This document shows, piece after piece, positions 24,989 to 37,975 of a stretch of DNA of 64,000 nt. Where the stretch lies: contig NZ_JACHEQ010000006.1 of NCBI RefSeq assembly GCF_014201515.1, forward strand, positions 33,170 to 97,169, in the 5' to 3' direction. The first letter of the stretch is position 1, and every line of letters starts with the position of its first letter. Below the pieces are notes generated by a model. The model did no database searches, was not told the DNA's origin, and worked only from the letters and a program-made list of their open reading frames with translations. This stretch comes from Anoxybacillus mongoliensis. Its GTDB lineage: Bacteria; Bacillota; Bacilli; Bacillales; Anoxybacillaceae. A program made the translations under genes and the position numbers.

Positions 24989-25849
24989 TTACAACGCTTT
25001 GCCGGAAGAACCGAATTCACGCATTTTGCCAATCACTGTTTCTTTAATCGCATCGCGGCCAGGGCCGAGGAACTTGCGTGGATCGTACACTTTTTCATCT
25101 TTTGCTAACACTTCACGCACCACTTTTGTAAACGCCATTTGATTTTCTGTGTTCACATTAATTTTTGATGTACCGAGCGAAATGGCACGTTGAATTTGTT
25201 CAGTCGGAATACCTGTTCCACCATGTAATACGAGTGGTACACCTGTACGATCACGAATTTCTTCCATCTCTTTGAAGCCTAATTTTGGCTCACCTTTGTA
25301 TGGACCATGTACAGATCCAAGCGCTGGTGCTAAACAGTCGATGCCTGTACGCTTGACAAGCTCTTCGCACTCATCTGGATTTGCATAAATGATTCCTTCT
25401 GCAACAACATCATCTTCTTGTCCGCCGACTGTTCCGAGCTCGGCTTCAACAGATACGCCACGTGCATGAGCGTACTCTACAACTTTTGATGTAATTTCGA
25501 CGTTTTCTTCAAACGGATGATGTGATGCATCGATCATAACAGATGTAAATCCGGCGTCAATTGCTGCTTTACACTTTTCAAAGCTTGAACCGTGGTCAAG
25601 GTGAATCGCAACAGGAACCGTAATGTTCATGTCTTCCATTAACCCTTTGACCATATTCACAACTGTTTTAAAGCCGCCCATATAGCGAGCTGCTCCTTCA
25701 GACACACCGAGGATCACAGGGGACTTTTCTTCTTCCGCTGCTGCTAAAATCGCTTGCGTCCATTCTAAGTTGTTAATATTGAATTGACCGACCGCATACT
25801 TGCCTGCCAATGCTTGTTTAAGCATTTCCGTCATTGAAACTAAAGGCAT
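24989..25849 (-). CDS. fba: Fructose-bisphosphate aldolase, class II
   Basis: This zinc enzyme splits fructose-1,6-bisphosphate into dihydroxyacetone phosphate and glyceraldehyde-3-phosphate. The 286-residue protein has the metal ligands and active-site residues in AIHLDHGSS (residues about 80-88), [10 protein letters not shown] and the phosphate-binding GSVHGPYKG and LHGGTGIP loops. The ATG at 25849 has AAGGAGG seven bases upstream. It is the first gene of the fba-fsa-murZ-glpX group. Confidence 0.98.
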   Translation of the reverse strand: MPLVSMTEMLKQALAGKYAVGQFNINNLEWTQAILAAAEEEKSPVILGVSEGAARYMGGFKTVVNMVKGLMEDMNITVPVAIHLDHGSSFEKCKAAIDAGFTSVMIDASHHPFEENVEITSKVVEYAHARGVSVEAELGTVGGQEDDVVAEGIIYANPDECEELVKRTGIDCLAPALGSVHGPYKGEPKLGFKEMEEIRDRTGVPLVLHGGTGIPTEQIQRAISLGTSKINVNTENQMAFTKVVREVLAKDEKVYDPRKFLGPGRDAIKETVIGKMREFGSSGKAL

Positions 25850-25960
25850 CGTTAAATCCTCCTTAAATGTAGCCATGATTCACTATCCGAAAGCGCCTCT
25901 CACATGTACAATGACCAAAATACGACAAATTTATACAAGACGACATCGAATAGTATGTAC

Positions 25961-25989
25961 ATTATAAGAATAACAAACTTTGTTTCCAC
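25961..25989 (-). promoter_or_regulatory. Possible promoter of fba
   Basis: A consensus TATAAT (25966-25961) lies about 110 bases before fba, but the -35 hexamer at 17 bases (GTGGAA, 25989-25984) is poor. The remainder of the 204-base gap between fba and spo0F shows nothing else I can name. Confidence 0.35.
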
Positions 25990-26053
25990 ACATCAACCTT
26001 ATTCACCGAAACGAACAAAACTTTGTGAAAAAAGTTCAAAAAGATGTCAATGG

Positions 26054-26413
26054 TTATCCGATATATTGTTTCACTGCATCACGCATATCGTCTATATCAA
26101 AAGGTTTCGCAAAATGTGTCAGCGCACCGAGTTTCTTCGTTTCATGAATCATATCAAGCTCTCCGTAAGCCGTCATTACAATGACTTTCACATTTTCATT
26201 CATCTCTTTCATTTTCTTTAAAATTTCTACTCCGTCCATGCCAGGAATTTTCATATCTAACAACACTAAATCTGGGGAGTGCTTCGCAAACAAATCAAGC
26301 GCTTGAACACCGTTTGCCGCTTGATACGTTTCGTACCCTTCTTTTTGAAATACTTCATTTAATAAAATACGAATGCCAAACTGATCGTCCACAATCAAAA
26401 TCTTCCCCGCCAT
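26054..26413 (-). CDS. spo0F: Sporulation phosphorelay response regulator Spo0F
   Basis: Spo0F receives phosphate from sporulation kinases and passes it through Spo0B to Spo0A. The 119-residue protein is a lone receiver domain with no output domain: acidic pair Asp9-Asp10, phosphoacceptor Asp53 in [13 protein letters not shown], the conserved Thr in VIVMTAYGE and Lys in HFAKPFD near residue 103. A sigma-H-like promoter lies upstream. It is followed by fba, as in B. subtilis. Confidence 0.98.
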   Translation of the reverse strand: MAGKILIVDDQFGIRILLNEVFQKEGYETYQAANGVQALDLFAKHSPDLVLLDMKIPGMDGVEILKKMKEMNENVKVIVMTAYGELDMIHETKKLGALTHFAKPFDIDDMRDAVKQYIG

Positions 26414-26477
26414 ATAAACACCTCTATTTTTCCCTTTTTTTCATATGTAAAGCTCCTATTTTTATTATCGTATCATT

Positions 26478-26505
26478 ATTTCGAAATTTTTACCATTTAT
26501 CCTGC
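26478..26505 (-). promoter_or_regulatory. Sigma-H-like promoter of spo0F
   Basis: GCAGGATAA (26505-26497) fits the sigma-H -35 RnAGGAwWW exactly. A TTCGAAATA segment about 12 bases further (26486-26478) resembles the -10 RnnGAAT only partly. B. subtilis spo0F has a known sigma-H promoter, which supports the call. Confidence 0.55.
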
Positions 26506-26519
26506 TTCATGCTCTAATT

Positions 26520-26548
26520 TTGATCATTTTTTTATTTTTTAATATAAT
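26520..26548 (+). promoter_or_regulatory. Promoter of ywjG
   Basis: TTGATC (26520-26525) and TATAAT (26543-26548) are 17 bases apart, about 40 bases before the ywjG start and back-to-back with the spo0F promoter. Confidence 0.7.
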
Positions 26549-26587
26549 GAGCAACAAAGATAAAGTCGCATGAAAAGGAGATTTATC

Positions 26588-27103
26588 ATGTTAAAAATAT
26601 TATCGACACAGCTCGCTGGTGTGTTTCAGCGCATAAGTGCCCAAGAAGAACAACAGCTTGAAGATGCCGCCCGTTTACTTGCGCAGGCGGTCATTGGTAA
26701 CGGTACGATTTTTATTTACGGTATCGATGAAATGGAAGCGGTTGTTGCGGAAGCGCTACATGGAGCTGAAAGGCTGCCAAACGTAAAACGGTTCAACTTA
26801 ACCGAAGTAAAAACTGCTGACCGCGTGCTTATTGTTGCGCGTTTTTGCACAGATGAAAAAGCCATTGACATCGCCAAACAGCTTCAAGAACAAAACATAT
26901 GGACGATCGGCATGTCATCTGTTAAAGCAGAGACGACGGCATCACTTGTTGACTATGTCGATGTACATATTGATTTATGTTTAAAACAGCCGCTCGTTCC
27001 AACAGAAAATGGTACGCGTGTTGGCTTTCCTTCTGCGATTGCCGCTTTATTCGCCTATCATAGCTTAGCGCTCATGACGCAAGAAATCGTTGCCGAATAC
27101 GAG

Positions 27104-27106
<3 letters not shown>
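26588..27106 (+). CDS. ywjG: YwjG family protein (DUF2529)
   Basis: The 172-residue product belongs to an uncharacterised Bacillus family that sits between spo0F and pyrG. It looks like a small SIS-type sugar-isomerase fold: an N-terminal helix, then TIFIYGIDEMEAVVAEAL, ADRVLIVARFCTDEKAIDIAKQL and IWTIGMSS in the order of a nucleotide-type beta-alpha sandwich. I start at ATG 26588 after AAAGGAGA; the ATG six codons upstream overlaps the ribosome site. Function is unknown. Confidence 0.88.
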
Positions 27107-28884
<1,778 letters not shown>

Positions 28885-28886
28885 GG

Positions 28887-29435
28887 TTATAATTCCTCAT
28901 CTTCTTCTAACTCTAATTCTTCATCGACGACGTCTAGCTCTTCATCAATTGGAGCGTCGTCTAAGTCGAGTTCTTCATCTAATAAATCATCAATGACTTC
29001 TTCGTCTTCATCTAATACAAAATCATCGTCTAACAACTCTTCATCATCTAATAATTCTTCATCTAAATCGTCATATACTAATTCGTCTTCATCGATGAGT
29101 TCATCGAAATCGTCAAAGTCATCGGCTACTTTTTTCTTCTTCTTCACGCGTTCTACAGGCACTGCTTCATCTTCTGTTTGGTCATACGGATACCACGAAC
29201 GCAAGCCCCAAGCCGTTTCCCCAACACAAATAAACCGGCCGTCGACGTTTAAATCTGTATAAAATTGCGCTAATCGCGCGCTTACTTCACTTTCAGATAA
29301 CCCTTTCATCGCGACTAGCTGTTCGACCATCTCTTGAAATGACACCGTCTGCTTTTTCTCAGACAATAGCAAATACGCAAGTTCGACGAAAGACATCTCT
29401 CGCAATTGTTCTTGAGAGTATTGCTCCAAACTCAC
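28887..29435 (-). CDS. rpoE: RNA polymerase delta subunit
   Basis: Delta is a Gram-positive-specific RNA polymerase subunit that helps recycling and promoter selectivity. The 182-residue product has an N-terminal globular HARE-HTH domain (about residues 1-85, with SFVELAYLLLSEK and FICVGETAWGLRSWYP), a KKKKK linker, and a very acidic disordered tail made almost entirely of Asp, Glu and Leu. GTG 29435 follows GGGAG-like sequence; upstream frame is not conserved-looking. Its stop lies against the pyrG promoter. Confidence 0.97.
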   Translation of the reverse strand: MSLEQYSQEQLREMSFVELAYLLLSEKKQTVSFQEMVEQLVAMKGLSESEVSARLAQFYTDLNVDGRFICVGETAWGLRSWYPYDQTEDEAVPVERVKKKKKVADDFDDFDELIDEDELVYDDLDEELLDDEELLDDDFVLDEDEEVIDDLLDEELDLDDAPIDEELDVVDEELELEEDEEL

Positions 29436-29528
29436 TTTCCGCACTCCCTTTCTCCAACGTATGAAAACAACAAAAATCCATACCATTCATTATAAACAAA
29501 TTCATTTACTTTATGCTAGACGGTTGCC

Positions 29529-29558
29529 CAAAAAAAATGTCGGGACATGCCCCGACAT
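29529..29558 (-). terminator. Terminator of the acyl-CoA degradation operon
   Basis: A perfect ATGTCGGG/CCCGACAT hairpin follows icmF directly and ends in eight T on the minus strand. Confidence 0.93.
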
Positions 29559-32500
29559 TACATATTGCGGCGATATTGCCCACCGACTTCATACAACGCT
29601 TTCGTAATTTGTCCTAAGCTTGCAACTCTGACCGTTTCCATGAGCTCAGCGAAAATGTTTCCTCCGCTTACCGCGACATGTTTTAACCGCGCCAGCGCTT
29701 CTTCCACTTCGTCTTTATGTTCTTCGTGGAATTTGCGCAAGTTTTCAAGTTGTAATTGCTTTTCTTCATATGATGCACGTGCAAGCTGCAGGCTTTCAAT
29801 TTCTTCCTCAACCGCTGCGTTCGGGTTTAAATATGTGTTTACTCCAATAATCGGCAGCTCTCCACTATGTTTTTTCATTTCGTAATACATCGATTCATCT
29901 TGAATTTTACCGCGTTGATATTGCATTTCCATCGCACCAAGTACACCGCCACGCTCATCAAGACGTTCAAATTCTTTTAATACTGCTTCTTCAACTAAGT
30001 CCGTTAGTTCTTCAATAATGAATGATCCTTGTAGCGGATTTTCATTTTTCGTTAATCCATGCTCTTTTGTAATGATAAGCTGAATGGCCATGGCGCGACG
30101 AACAGATTCTTCAGTCGGCGTAGTGATCGCTTCATCATAGGCGTTCGTATGAAGCGAGTTGCAGTTATCATGAAGAGCCATGAGAGCCTGTAGTGTTGTT
30201 CGAATATCATTAAAGTCAATTTCTTGAGCGTGAAGCGAACGTCCTGATGTTTGTACGTGATATTTCAACTTTTGGCTTCGCTCATTTGCTCCGTATTTTT
30301 CGCGCATCGCAACCGCCCAAATGCGTCGGGCTACCCGACCGATAACGGTATATTCTGGATCGAGACCGTTGCTGAAGAAAAACGATAAGTTTGGCGCAAA
30401 ATCATCAATGTGCATGCCTCGGCTTAAATAATATTCCACGTACGTAAAACCGTTTGCTAACGTAAACGCCAATTGCGTAATCGGATTCGCCCCTGCTTCC
30501 GCAATATGATAGCCTGAGATTGAAACAGAATAATAGTTACGAACGCGATTGTCGATAAAGTATTGTTGAATGTCCCCCATCATGCGCAAAGCAAACTCAG
30601 TCGAAAAAATACACGTATTTTGCCCTTGATCTTCTTTTAAAATGTCTGCTTGGACTGTCCCTCGAACCGTTTGCAACGTCCATGCTTTGACTTGTTCGTA
30701 TTCTTCTTTCGTTAACTTTCGTCCAAGCTCTGCTTCTTTCTTCTCTACTTGTTGATCAATCGCTGTATTTAGAAACATCGCTAAAATGATTGGCGCAGGG
30801 CCGTTAATTGTCATCGATACAGATGTAAGCGGATGGCATAAATCAAAACCTTTGTATAACTTTTTCATATCATCTAACGTACAAACGCTTACACCGCTTT
30901 CACCAATTTTTCCGAAAATATCTGGACGTTCATTCGGGTCTTCTCCATATAACGTAACGGAATCAAACGCTGTACTTAACCGTTTCGCTGGATCGTCTTT
31001 ACATAAGTAATGGAAGCGCCGATTCGTTCGCTCTGGCGTACCTTCTCCTGCAAATTGTCGCTTCGGATCTTCTTCTTGCCGTTTAAACGGGAATACACCT
31101 GCAGTAAATGGAAATACACCTGGAACGTTTTCTTTATAAAGCCATCGTAAAATTTCTCCGTAATCTTTAAACTTCGGCAATGCGACTTTCGGAATGTCTA
31201 AACCGGCTAAACTTTTCGTTGTTAGCGGTGTAACGATTTCTTTATCACGCACTTTCGTCACAAACTCTTTAGCGGCATATTTCTTTTTGACATCTTCCCA
31301 TGAAGCTAATAGCTTTCTTGACTCTGGCGTTAATTTTTCCTCATATGATCGTTTTGCATCTTGTAAAGCTTCCAATGCTTGTTCATGATGGTACTCATTC
31401 ATCGTTTCGATGGCGCCTTCAAGCTGAAATACGCGGCGAGCAATGTCACATTGTTCATTGACGCGCTTATGATATTGACGGATCGTATCGGCAATTTCGC
31501 GCAAATAATGGCGACGTTCGTTCGGGATGATGACGTTTTGTTTTTCGACATGATCGACTTTTTGCAACGTCGTTGTCCAATTCGTGCCCATTCGTTCATT
31601 AATCAAGTCGATTAAGGCAACAAACAGCGTATTCGTTCCTGGATCGTTAAATTGGCTTGCGATCGTTCCGAATACAGGCATTTCGCTTACATCGCGATCA
31701 AATAATTGATGGCTTCGTTGGTATTGTTTTTGCACTTGGCGCTTTGCATCTTCTGAACCTTGTCGCTCAAATTTATTAATAACGATAAGATCGGCATAGT
31801 CGATCATATCAATTTTCTCAAGCTGTGACGGAGCACCGAACTCGCTCGTCATCACATACATCGCAATATCGCAAATATCTTTGATGGCTGCATCTCCTTG
31901 TCCGATGCCGCTCGTTTCTACAATGACTAAGTCAAAGCCCGCCGCTTTCACGACTTCAATCGCATCTTGAATCGCAAGAGACAATTCCGAACGCGAGCTA
32001 CGTGTCGCTAAGCTCCGCATATACACCCGCGGAGAAGAAATGGCATTCATACGAATGCGATCCCCAAGCAACGCACCGCCCGTTTTTTGTTTTGTCGGGT
32101 CAACGGATAAAATCGCCACTTTTTTCTCCGGAATTTCGTTTAAAAAGCGGCGGACAAGTTCATCGGTGAGCGAGCTTTTTCCCGCACCGCCTGTCCCAGT
32201 AATACCGAGAACTGGTACGCGTTTCGCCATCGCTTTCACTTGTCGTAAAACGGCTTCGGCTGTAGCAGCGATTTCGCTATGAGCGTTTACGCCGTTCTCA
32301 CACACTGTAATTAAGCGAGCTACGGCTTGAACGTCCCCGGTTGCTAATCGCTCTACTTCATCGGTAATTTCTTTGACAGTCGGAAAATCACATTCTTCCA
32401 TCATGATGTTAATCATTCCTTGCAATCCGTAACGTCGACCGTCTTCTGGCGAGAAAATACGCGCGATACCATATTCGTGCAATTCTTTTATTTCCCTTGG

Positions 32501-32812
32501 AATAATGACACCACCGCCACCACCATAGATGCGAATATGTCCCGCACCACGCTGTTGTAATAAGTCGTACATATATTTAAAAAACTCCATATGACCGCCT
32601 TGATACGAAGATACCGCAATGCCCTGCACATCTTCTTGAATCGCAGCGTTCACAATTTCTTCAACCGAGCGGTTATGTCCAAGATGAATGACCTCAGCTC
32701 CGCTCGCCTGCAAAATGCGACGCATAATGTTGATTGCCGCATCATGCCCATCGAATAAACTAGACGCCGTCACAAAGCGAACGTGATGTTTTGGACGATA
32801 AATGTGCGCCAT
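29558..32812 (-). CDS. icmF: Fused isobutyryl-CoA mutase (IcmF), adenosylcobalamin dependent
   Basis: IcmF interconverts isobutyryl-CoA and n-butyryl-CoA by a B12 radical mechanism and carries its own G-protein chaperone. The 1084-residue protein has, in order, a B12-binding domain ([11 protein letters not shown] near residue 20), the MeaI-like GTPase (P-loop [14 protein letters not shown] near residue 207, NKFE for guanine), a linker, and the mutase barrel ([29 protein letters not shown]). This single-chain order distinguishes it from methylmalonyl-CoA mutase. It is the last gene of an operon of beta-oxidation genes, fitting branched-chain or valine-derived acyl-CoA breakdown. Confidence 0.95.
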   Translation of the reverse strand: MAHIYRPKHHVRFVTASSLFDGHDAAINIMRRILQASGAEVIHLGHNRSVEEIVNAAIQEDVQGIAVSSYQGGHMEFFKYMYDLLQQRGAGHIRIYGGGGGVIIPREIKELHEYGIARIFSPEDGRRYGLQGMINIMMEECDFPTVKEITDEVERLATGDVQAVARLITVCENGVNAHSEIAATAEAVLRQVKAMAKRVPVLGITGTGGAGKSSLTDELVRRFLNEIPEKKVAILSVDPTKQKTGGALLGDRIRMNAISSPRVYMRSLATRSSRSELSLAIQDAIEVVKAAGFDLVIVETSGIGQGDAAIKDICDIAMYVMTSEFGAPSQLEKIDMIDYADLIVINKFERQGSEDAKRQVQKQYQRSHQLFDRDVSEMPVFGTIASQFNDPGTNTLFVALIDLINERMGTNWTTTLQKVDHVEKQNVIIPNERRHYLREIADTIRQYHKRVNEQCDIARRVFQLEGAIETMNEYHHEQALEALQDAKRSYEEKLTPESRKLLASWEDVKKKYAAKEFVTKVRDKEIVTPLTTKSLAGLDIPKVALPKFKDYGEILRWLYKENVPGVFPFTAGVFPFKRQEEDPKRQFAGEGTPERTNRRFHYLCKDDPAKRLSTAFDSVTLYGEDPNERPDIFGKIGESGVSVCTLDDMKKLYKGFDLCHPLTSVSMTINGPAPIILAMFLNTAIDQQVEKKEAELGRKLTKEEYEQVKAWTLQTVRGTVQADILKEDQGQNTCIFSTEFALRMMGDIQQYFIDNRVRNYYSVSISGYHIAEAGANPITQLAFTLANGFTYVEYYLSRGMHIDDFAPNLSFFFSNGLDPEYTVIGRVARRIWAVAMREKYGANERSQKLKYHVQTSGRSLHAQEIDFNDIRTTLQALMALHDNCNSLHTNAYDEAITTPTEESVRRAMAIQLIITKEHGLTKNENPLQGSFIIEELTDLVEEAVLKEFERLDERGGVLGAMEMQYQRGKIQDESMYYEMKKHSGELPIIGVNTYLNPNAAVEEEIESLQLARASYEEKQLQLENLRKFHEEHKDEVEEALARLKHVAVSGGNIFAELMETVRVASLGQITKALYEVGGQYRRNM

Positions 32813-32832
32813 CTTTCTCCCATCCCCTTTCG

Positions 32833-33456
32833 CTACCGCTTCATAAGCCCTTCAAGCAATAGCTTTGTTTGCAATTGAATATATTCATCGAGCGTATACA
32901 TTTTTTTCAACGCCCAGCGTCGAAACCCCCACATTTGACCGAGAACGAAAATGTTATGTGCAAATAATTGAATTTCTTGTTCCGTTAAAGAAAATACCCC
33001 ATTGTCTACACAGCGTCGCAAAATATGTTCGAACATCGCAACCATTTGCAATTCTTTATTAAGTACATAAGGAAGCGATTCTTTACCAAGTGATTTTGCC
33101 TCTTGATACATGACGAGCACTTCATCTTGCAGTTCATCAACGACACGGAAATAGTAAGCAATCGCTAATTTTAAGCTGTCTAAATCCCCTTGTGTCGTAT
33201 CAATAGCTTGTTCCATGCGGTCGCGCACTTCATCGTAAATGCGATCGCACACTAAATAAAGGACGTCTTCTTTTTTGCGAATGTATTCGTATAGCGTCCC
33301 GATGCTAAAGCCAGAAGCGCGGGCAATTTCGCGCGTCGTCGTTTGATGGAACCCTTTTTGTTTAAATAGCGAAATCGCCCCTTTAATCATTTGGTTGCGC
33401 CTTTTTTTCACAAGCCGCTCATCTTTGACAGACGCTGGCACTTCACGCTTTTTCAT
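32833..33456 (-). CDS. TetR/AcrR family regulator, probable repressor of the acyl-CoA operon
   Basis: The 207-residue protein has the TetR N-terminal DNA-binding helix-turn-helix ([40 protein letters not shown]) - the landmark is [20 protein letters not shown] near residue 40 - and a helical ligand-binding domain. It lies 20 bases before icmF and 10 after an acyl-CoA dehydrogenase gene. By analogy with Bacillus FadR (TetR family, acyl-CoA responsive), it probably senses long-chain or branched acyl-CoA; that function is inferred from location and from TetR-like operators upstream of thl and fadF. ATG 33456 follows AGGAGGGG. Confidence 0.88.
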   Translation of the reverse strand: MKKREVPASVKDERLVKKRRNQMIKGAISLFKQKGFHQTTTREIARASGFSIGTLYEYIRKKEDVLYLVCDRIYDEVRDRMEQAIDTTQGDLDSLKLAIAYYFRVVDELQDEVLVMYQEAKSLGKESLPYVLNKELQMVAMFEHILRRCVDNGVFSLTEQEIQLFAHNIFVLGQMWGFRRWALKKMYTLDEYIQLQTKLLLEGLMKR

Positions 33457-33466
33457 CACACCCCTC

Positions 33467-34606
33467 CTATTTCGTTAACATTCTTGAAATGACGATGCGT
33501 TGAATTTCTTGCGTCCCTTCATAAATTTGCGTAATTTTTGCATCGCGCATAAATCGCTCCACTGGATAGTCTTTCGTGTAACCGTAGCCACCAAAAATTT
33601 GTACTGCTTCAACGGTCACTTTCATCGCCGTGTCCCCTGCAAACAATTTCGCCATCGCTGATTCTTTTCCATACGGTAAACCGTTTGATTCAAGCCATGC
33701 CGCTTGATATGTTAGTAAACGAGCAGCTTCAATTGCTGTTGCCATATCAGCTAGCTTAAAGGCAATGCCTTGTTGTTCTGCAATTGGCTTACCGAATTGA
33801 ATACGTCCTTTCGCATATTCTACCGCTGCATCCAACGCCCCTTGAGCGATGCCGACCGCTTGCGCAGCGATGCCATTTCGACCGCCATCAAGCGTCATCA
33901 TCGCAATTTTAAATCCTTCTCCTTCTTCACCAAGCAAATTTTCTTTCGGAATGCGACAATCTTCAAAAATAAGCTCGGTTGTTGGTGATGAACGAATGCC
34001 AAGCTTTTTCTCTTTTTTCCCGATCGAAAATCCAGGCGTTCCTTTTTCAACAATAAATGCGCTAATACCACGATGTTTTTTCTCTGGATCTGTCACCGCA
34101 AAAACAACATAAATGTCTGCTTCCCCACCGTTTGTAATCCATACTTTTGAGCCGTTTAATACGTAATGATCGCCATCCTTTACAGCACGCGTTTTCATTG
34201 CTGAAACGTCAGAACCTGCTCCTGGTTCAGACAAACCGTACGCCCCAAGCTTTTCTCCTGTCGCTAATGCTCGTAAATACGTTTGTTTTTGTTGTTCTGT
34301 TCCAAATTTATAAATCGGCCAACTTGCTAACGAAATGTGAGCGGAAAGCGTCACTCCTGTCGAGGCGCACACCTTTGAAAGCTCCTCCACAGCGATGACG
34401 TATGCTAAATAATCGCTACCGATACCACCGTATTCCTCTGGCCACGGGATGCCCGTCAAACCGAGCTCCGCCATTTTATTAAAAATGTCGCGATCAAAAC
34501 GTTCTTCTTCATCACGTTCTGCTGCTGTCGGTGCCACTTCGTTTTTCGCAAAATCGCGCACCATTTTTCGTATCATTTCATGTTCTTCGCTAAGTTGAAA
34601 ATTCAT
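33467..34606 (-). CDS. acdA: Acyl-CoA dehydrogenase (first of two)
   Basis: The FAD enzyme forms the 2,3-double bond of an acyl-CoA. The 379-residue protein has the family landmarks [15 protein letters not shown] near residue 130, WITNGG, the FAD-binding [16 protein letters not shown] and the catalytic base Glu in [12 protein letters not shown] near residue 366. It shares most of its length with the neighbouring dehydrogenase, suggesting a tandem duplication with separate chain-length or branch preference. It overlaps the preceding gene by four bases. Confidence 0.93.
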   Translation of the reverse strand: MNFQLSEEHEMIRKMVRDFAKNEVAPTAAERDEEERFDRDIFNKMAELGLTGIPWPEEYGGIGSDYLAYVIAVEELSKVCASTGVTLSAHISLASWPIYKFGTEQQKQTYLRALATGEKLGAYGLSEPGAGSDVSAMKTRAVKDGDHYVLNGSKVWITNGGEADIYVVFAVTDPEKKHRGISAFIVEKGTPGFSIGKKEKKLGIRSSPTTELIFEDCRIPKENLLGEEGEGFKIAMMTLDGGRNGIAAQAVGIAQGALDAAVEYAKGRIQFGKPIAEQQGIAFKLADMATAIEAARLLTYQAAWLESNGLPYGKESAMAKLFAGDTAMKVTVEAVQIFGGYGYTKDYPVERFMRDAKITQIYEGTQEIQRIVISRMLTK

Positions 34607-35754
34607 TTTCCCATCCCCCTCAACAAATGTTTACTAATGACAAGCCGTTGAATTTCACTCGTCCCTTCATAAATTTCGCATACTTTCGCATCGCGGAATA
34701 ATCGTTCAACTGGATAGTCTTCTGTGTAGCCGTTGCCTCCGAAAATTTGTACCGCTTCAATGGCGTTTTCCATCGCTGTTTTTGATGCAAACAGCTTCGC
34801 CATCGACGCTTCTTTTCCACACGGCATGCCGTTTGAACGTAAAAAAGCAGCATGATAAACGAGCAGTTTGGCCGCTTCAACGTTCGTTGCCATATCGGCT
34901 AGTTTAAACGCAATGCCTTGTTGTTCGGCGATCGGCTTACCGAATTGAATGCGTTCTTTCGCATAATTCGTTGCATGTTCAAGCGCGGCTTCGGCAATAC
35001 CAAGCGATTGAGCCGCAATCCCGATGCGACCGCTATCTAAGTTAGCCATCGCGATTTTAAATCCGTCCCCTTCTTGACCGAGTAAGTTTTCCGCAGGCAC
35101 GCGCATATCTTCAAACGATAATTGAACCGTACGTGAGCCGTGCAACCCCATTTTTTTCTCGTCTTTTCCGATGATAAGACCTGGCGTATGTTTTTCAACG
35201 ATAAATGCGCTTACTCCTTTACTTCCTTTTTCTTCTGGATTTGTACGAGCAAATACGATATACGTATCCGCTTCCCCACCGTTTGTAATAAATACTTTCG
35301 AGCCATTTAATACATAATGGTCACCATCGCGAATGGCTGTCGTTTTTAAGCTTGCTGCATCCGATCCTGATCCTGGTTCTGTTAAGCAAAACGCTCCTAA
35401 ATATTCACCGCGCGCGAGCTTCGGCACATATTTTCGCTTTTGCTCCTCCGTTCCGAAATATAAAATCGGATTTGTGCCGACAGACGTATGGACAGATAAA
35501 ATGACCCCTACGACAGCGCTCACTTTTGAAATTTCGTGTATCGCAATGATATATGACGTAAAATCCATCCCCGCACCGCCATATTGCTCAGGTACAGTAA
35601 TCCCCATTAAGCCGAGCTCCGCCATTTTTTCAAGAATCGGGCGCGGAAACTCTCCGCGCTCCATCCGTTCAACGAACGGTGCAATTTCATTTTCAGCAAA
35701 CTCGCGCACCATTTGACGCATCATTTGCTGTTCTTCTGTAAAATGTAAATTCAT
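34603..35754 (-). CDS. Acyl-CoA dehydrogenase (second of two)
   Basis: The 383-residue FAD enzyme has [37 protein letters not shown] and catalytic Glu in [12 protein letters not shown]. It is the closer match in position to mmgC/bcd-type short-chain dehydrogenases, following thl and hbd. Clear sequence kinship with the next gene indicates paralogues. Substrate cannot be decided from sequence alone; short-chain acyl-CoA is the likely choice given the neighbouring hydroxybutyryl-CoA dehydrogenase. Confidence 0.93.
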   Translation of the reverse strand: MNLHFTEEQQMMRQMVREFAENEIAPFVERMERGEFPRPILEKMAELGLMGITVPEQYGGAGMDFTSYIIAIHEISKVSAVVGVILSVHTSVGTNPILYFGTEEQKRKYVPKLARGEYLGAFCLTEPGSGSDAASLKTTAIRDGDHYVLNGSKVFITNGGEADTYIVFARTNPEEKGSKGVSAFIVEKHTPGLIIGKDEKKMGLHGSRTVQLSFEDMRVPAENLLGQEGDGFKIAMANLDSGRIGIAAQSLGIAEAALEHATNYAKERIQFGKPIAEQQGIAFKLADMATNVEAAKLLVYHAAFLRSNGMPCGKEASMAKLFASKTAMENAIEAVQIFGGNGYTEDYPVERLFRDAKVCEIYEGTSEIQRLVISKHLLRGMGK

Positions 35755-35767
35755 GCTGACAACCCCT

Positions 35768-36613
35768 TTATTCGTACGTGTAAAATCCTCGCCCTGTTTT
35801 TCGTCCGAGCCAACCCGCTTTCACATATTTACGTAAAAGCGGACACGGACGATATTTATCGTCACCAAGCCCATCATGAAGCACTTCCATAATGTATAGA
35901 CACGTATCTAAGCCGATAAAGTCCGCTAAGGTGAGCGGTCCCATTGGATGATTCATGCCAAGTTTCATCACTTCGTCAATCGCTTCTTTCGTCGCCACAC
36001 CTTCGTATAAACAATAAATCGCTTCGTTAATCATCGGCATTAATACACGATTGGAAACAAATCCTGGGAAATCGTTTACTTCAACCGGTACTTTTCCTAA
36101 CGTTTTTGTCATTTGTTCGATCGCTTCATATACTTCGTCAGTCGTCGCGAGACCGCGAATAATTTCAACGAGTTTCATAATCGGTACTGGATTCATAAAA
36201 TGCATGCCAATGACTTTCTCTGGTCGTTTCGTTGCTGCGGCAATTTCTGTAATCGGTAGTGAGGACGTATTTGTCGCTAAAATGGCATGCGGAGGAGTGA
36301 TTTCATCTAGCTGTGCAAACAATGCTGTTTTCACATCCATATTTTCAACAACCGCTTCGATGACGACATCGACATCGCTTCCATCTTGCAAAGTTGTCGA
36401 TGGACGAATGCGACCGATCACTTCATCGCGCTGTTGTGCGCTGAATGTTCCTTTTTCAACAAACTTATTGATGCTTTTCGCAATATTGTTCAGCCCCCAT
36501 TGTACGCGCTCTTCATTGACATCGTTTAAAATGACGTCATATCCTGCTGTGGCACACACTTGAGCAATCCCTGACCCCATTTGACCAGCACCAACAACCA
36601 TCACTTTTTTCAT
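35768..36613 (-). CDS. hbd: 3-hydroxybutyryl-CoA dehydrogenase
   Basis: The NAD(P) enzyme oxidises 3-hydroxyacyl-CoA to 3-ketoacyl-CoA. The 281-residue protein has the Rossmann [12 protein letters not shown] motif at residue 8, [11 protein letters not shown], the [13 protein letters not shown] active-site His-Glu pair region, and the C-terminal [14 protein letters not shown] domain. Length is typical of the short-chain (Hbd/MmgB) type without a hydratase fusion. It follows thl by 14 bases and precedes the dehydrogenase by 13. Confidence 0.96.
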   Translation of the reverse strand: MKKVMVVGAGQMGSGIAQVCATAGYDVILNDVNEERVQWGLNNIAKSINKFVEKGTFSAQQRDEVIGRIRPSTTLQDGSDVDVVIEAVVENMDVKTALFAQLDEITPPHAILATNTSSLPITEIAAATKRPEKVIGMHFMNPVPIMKLVEIIRGLATTDEVYEAIEQMTKTLGKVPVEVNDFPGFVSNRVLMPMINEAIYCLYEGVATKEAIDEVMKLGMNHPMGPLTLADFIGLDTCLYIMEVLHDGLGDDKYRPCPLLRKYVKAGWLGRKTGRGFYTYE

Positions 36614-36627
36614 CGTTCCATCCCCCG

Positions 36628-37809
36628 TTAATGAACTTCAATCATTACTGCATCGCCTTGACCGCCGCCGCTACAAATCGCTGCAATGCCAAGGCCACCA
36701 CCACGGCGTTTTAATTCGTGAATGAGCGTAATAATAATGCGCGCCCCGCTTGCACCGATCGGATGCCCAAGCGCAATAGCACCGCCGTTGACGTTTACTT
36801 TTTCTTCCGGCAAGTCGGCAATTTTCATGCTTGCTAAAGCGACAGCAGCGAACGCTTCGTTAATTTCAAATAAATCAATGTCGTTTACTGTTTTTCCTGT
36901 TTTACGCAACAATTCATTGATGACGATGCCTGGCGTTTTCGGAAAATCTTTCGCTTCAATGGCAATTGCCGTATGCGCGACAATCGTCGCAAGCGGGGTG
37001 AGCCCTTCTTGTTGCGCCCGTTCTTCGCTCATTAATACAAGCGCAGCTGCCCCATCATTTACCCCTGGCGCATTGCCTGCTGTGATCGTGCCTGTTGGAT
37101 CAAACACAGGCGCAAGCTTCGCTAATTTTTCAAGCGACGTATCTTTGCGCGGTGATTCATCAACCGCTACCGTGATCGATTCACCTTTTCGTTGTGGAAT
37201 CGTAACCGGAACGATTTCTTCCGCAAACTTACCGCTTTCGATCGCTGCAATGGCTAATTGATGACTTCGATACGCCCAACGATCTTGCTCTTCACGCGTA
37301 ATACCTAACTCTTTTGCCGTCTCACTTCCGTAAATGCCCATATGCACGCCTGTAAAACTGCATGTTAATCCGTCATACACCATTAAATCTTTTACCGTCG
37401 AATCACCCATGCGCAGTCCCCAGCGTGCTTTCGGCAATATATACGGTGCATTGCTCATCGATTCCATTCCACCTGCAACGATGACATCCGCGTCCCCAGC
37501 ACGAATAATTTGATCACCGAGCGTGACACTACGCATCCCTGAGGCGCACACTTTATTAATCGTTTCTGTTTTCGTCTCCCACGGAATGCCTGCTTCTCTG
37601 GCCGCTTGTCGCGATGGAAGTTGTCCTTGTCCACCTTGCAATACAGTACCAAAAACGACTTCATCGACATCTTCTGCATTCATATTTGCGCGCATGAGCG
37701 CCTCTTTGATTGCCATACCTCCAAGCTGCGCAGCGCTGAATGCACTTAAACTTCCACCAAATTTTCCAAATGGCGTACGTACCCCGCTAACAATGACCGT
37801 TTTCCCCAT
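36628..37809 (-). CDS. thl: Acetyl-CoA acetyltransferase (thiolase)
   Basis: Thiolase splits (or makes) acetoacetyl-CoA with CoA. The 393-residue protein has the acyl-accepting Cys in [10 protein letters not shown] near residue 88, [19 protein letters not shown] with the active-site His, and the second Cys in [14 protein letters not shown] 37809 follows AAGGGGGAG. It is the first gene of the operon thl-hbd-acd-acd-tetR-icmF. An operator-like palindrome and a leader hairpin lie upstream. Confidence 0.96.
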   Translation of the reverse strand: MGKTVIVSGVRTPFGKFGGSLSAFSAAQLGGMAIKEALMRANMNAEDVDEVVFGTVLQGGQGQLPSRQAAREAGIPWETKTETINKVCASGMRSVTLGDQIIRAGDADVIVAGGMESMSNAPYILPKARWGLRMGDSTVKDLMVYDGLTCSFTGVHMGIYGSETAKELGITREEQDRWAYRSHQLAIAAIESGKFAEEIVPVTIPQRKGESITVAVDESPRKDTSLEKLAKLAPVFDPTGTITAGNAPGVNDGAAALVLMSEERAQQEGLTPLATIVAHTAIAIEAKDFPKTPGIVINELLRKTGKTVNDIDLFEINEAFAAVALASMKIADLPEEKVNVNGGAIALGHPIGASGARIIITLIHELKRRGGGLGIAAICSGGGQGDAVMIEVH

Positions 37810-37851
37810 GTTTCTCCCCCTTTTCTTCATAAGAAAGCCCTTTCAAAAATG

Positions 37852-37871
37852 TTGAGCGAACGCTCGTTCAA
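37852..37871. promoter_or_regulatory. TetR-type operator upstream of thl
   Basis: TTGAGCGAACGCTCGTTCAA is an imperfect 20-bp palindrome that also contains two overlapping perfect ones (GAGCG-AA-CGCTC and GAACG-CT-CGTTC). Its symmetry and half-site (GAACG/CGTTC) resemble operators of TetR-family acyl-CoA repressors, and it lies about 43 bases before the thl start. Confidence 0.6.
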
Positions 37872-37886
37872 TGATGGACGGGCAAA

Positions 37887-37929
37887 GAAGGCGCACGAAA
37901 CCGCACACCTTCCCGTTGCTTTCATTATA
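37887..37929 (-). promoter_or_regulatory. Leader region of thl with a hairpin and a -10 element
   Basis: A TATAAT (37929-37924) on the minus strand is followed by an 11-bp stem (37912-37887, several G-U pairs, four-base loop) without a T run, in the 167-base gap between fadF and thl. The -35 hexamer is poor. The stem is most likely an mRNA leader structure, or a weak terminator of fadF. Confidence 0.4.
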
Positions 37930-37975
37930 CTTAAAATGTCTTAAAAATAAAACTATTTATTTTTTTTAGAATTTT

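Noticed and set aside
28993-29262. Open frame on the plus strand opposite rpoE, made almost entirely of serine, lysine and asparagine
   Set aside because: It is the antisense reading of the Asp/Glu repeats of the delta subunit tail; low complexity, no ribosome site and no family match.
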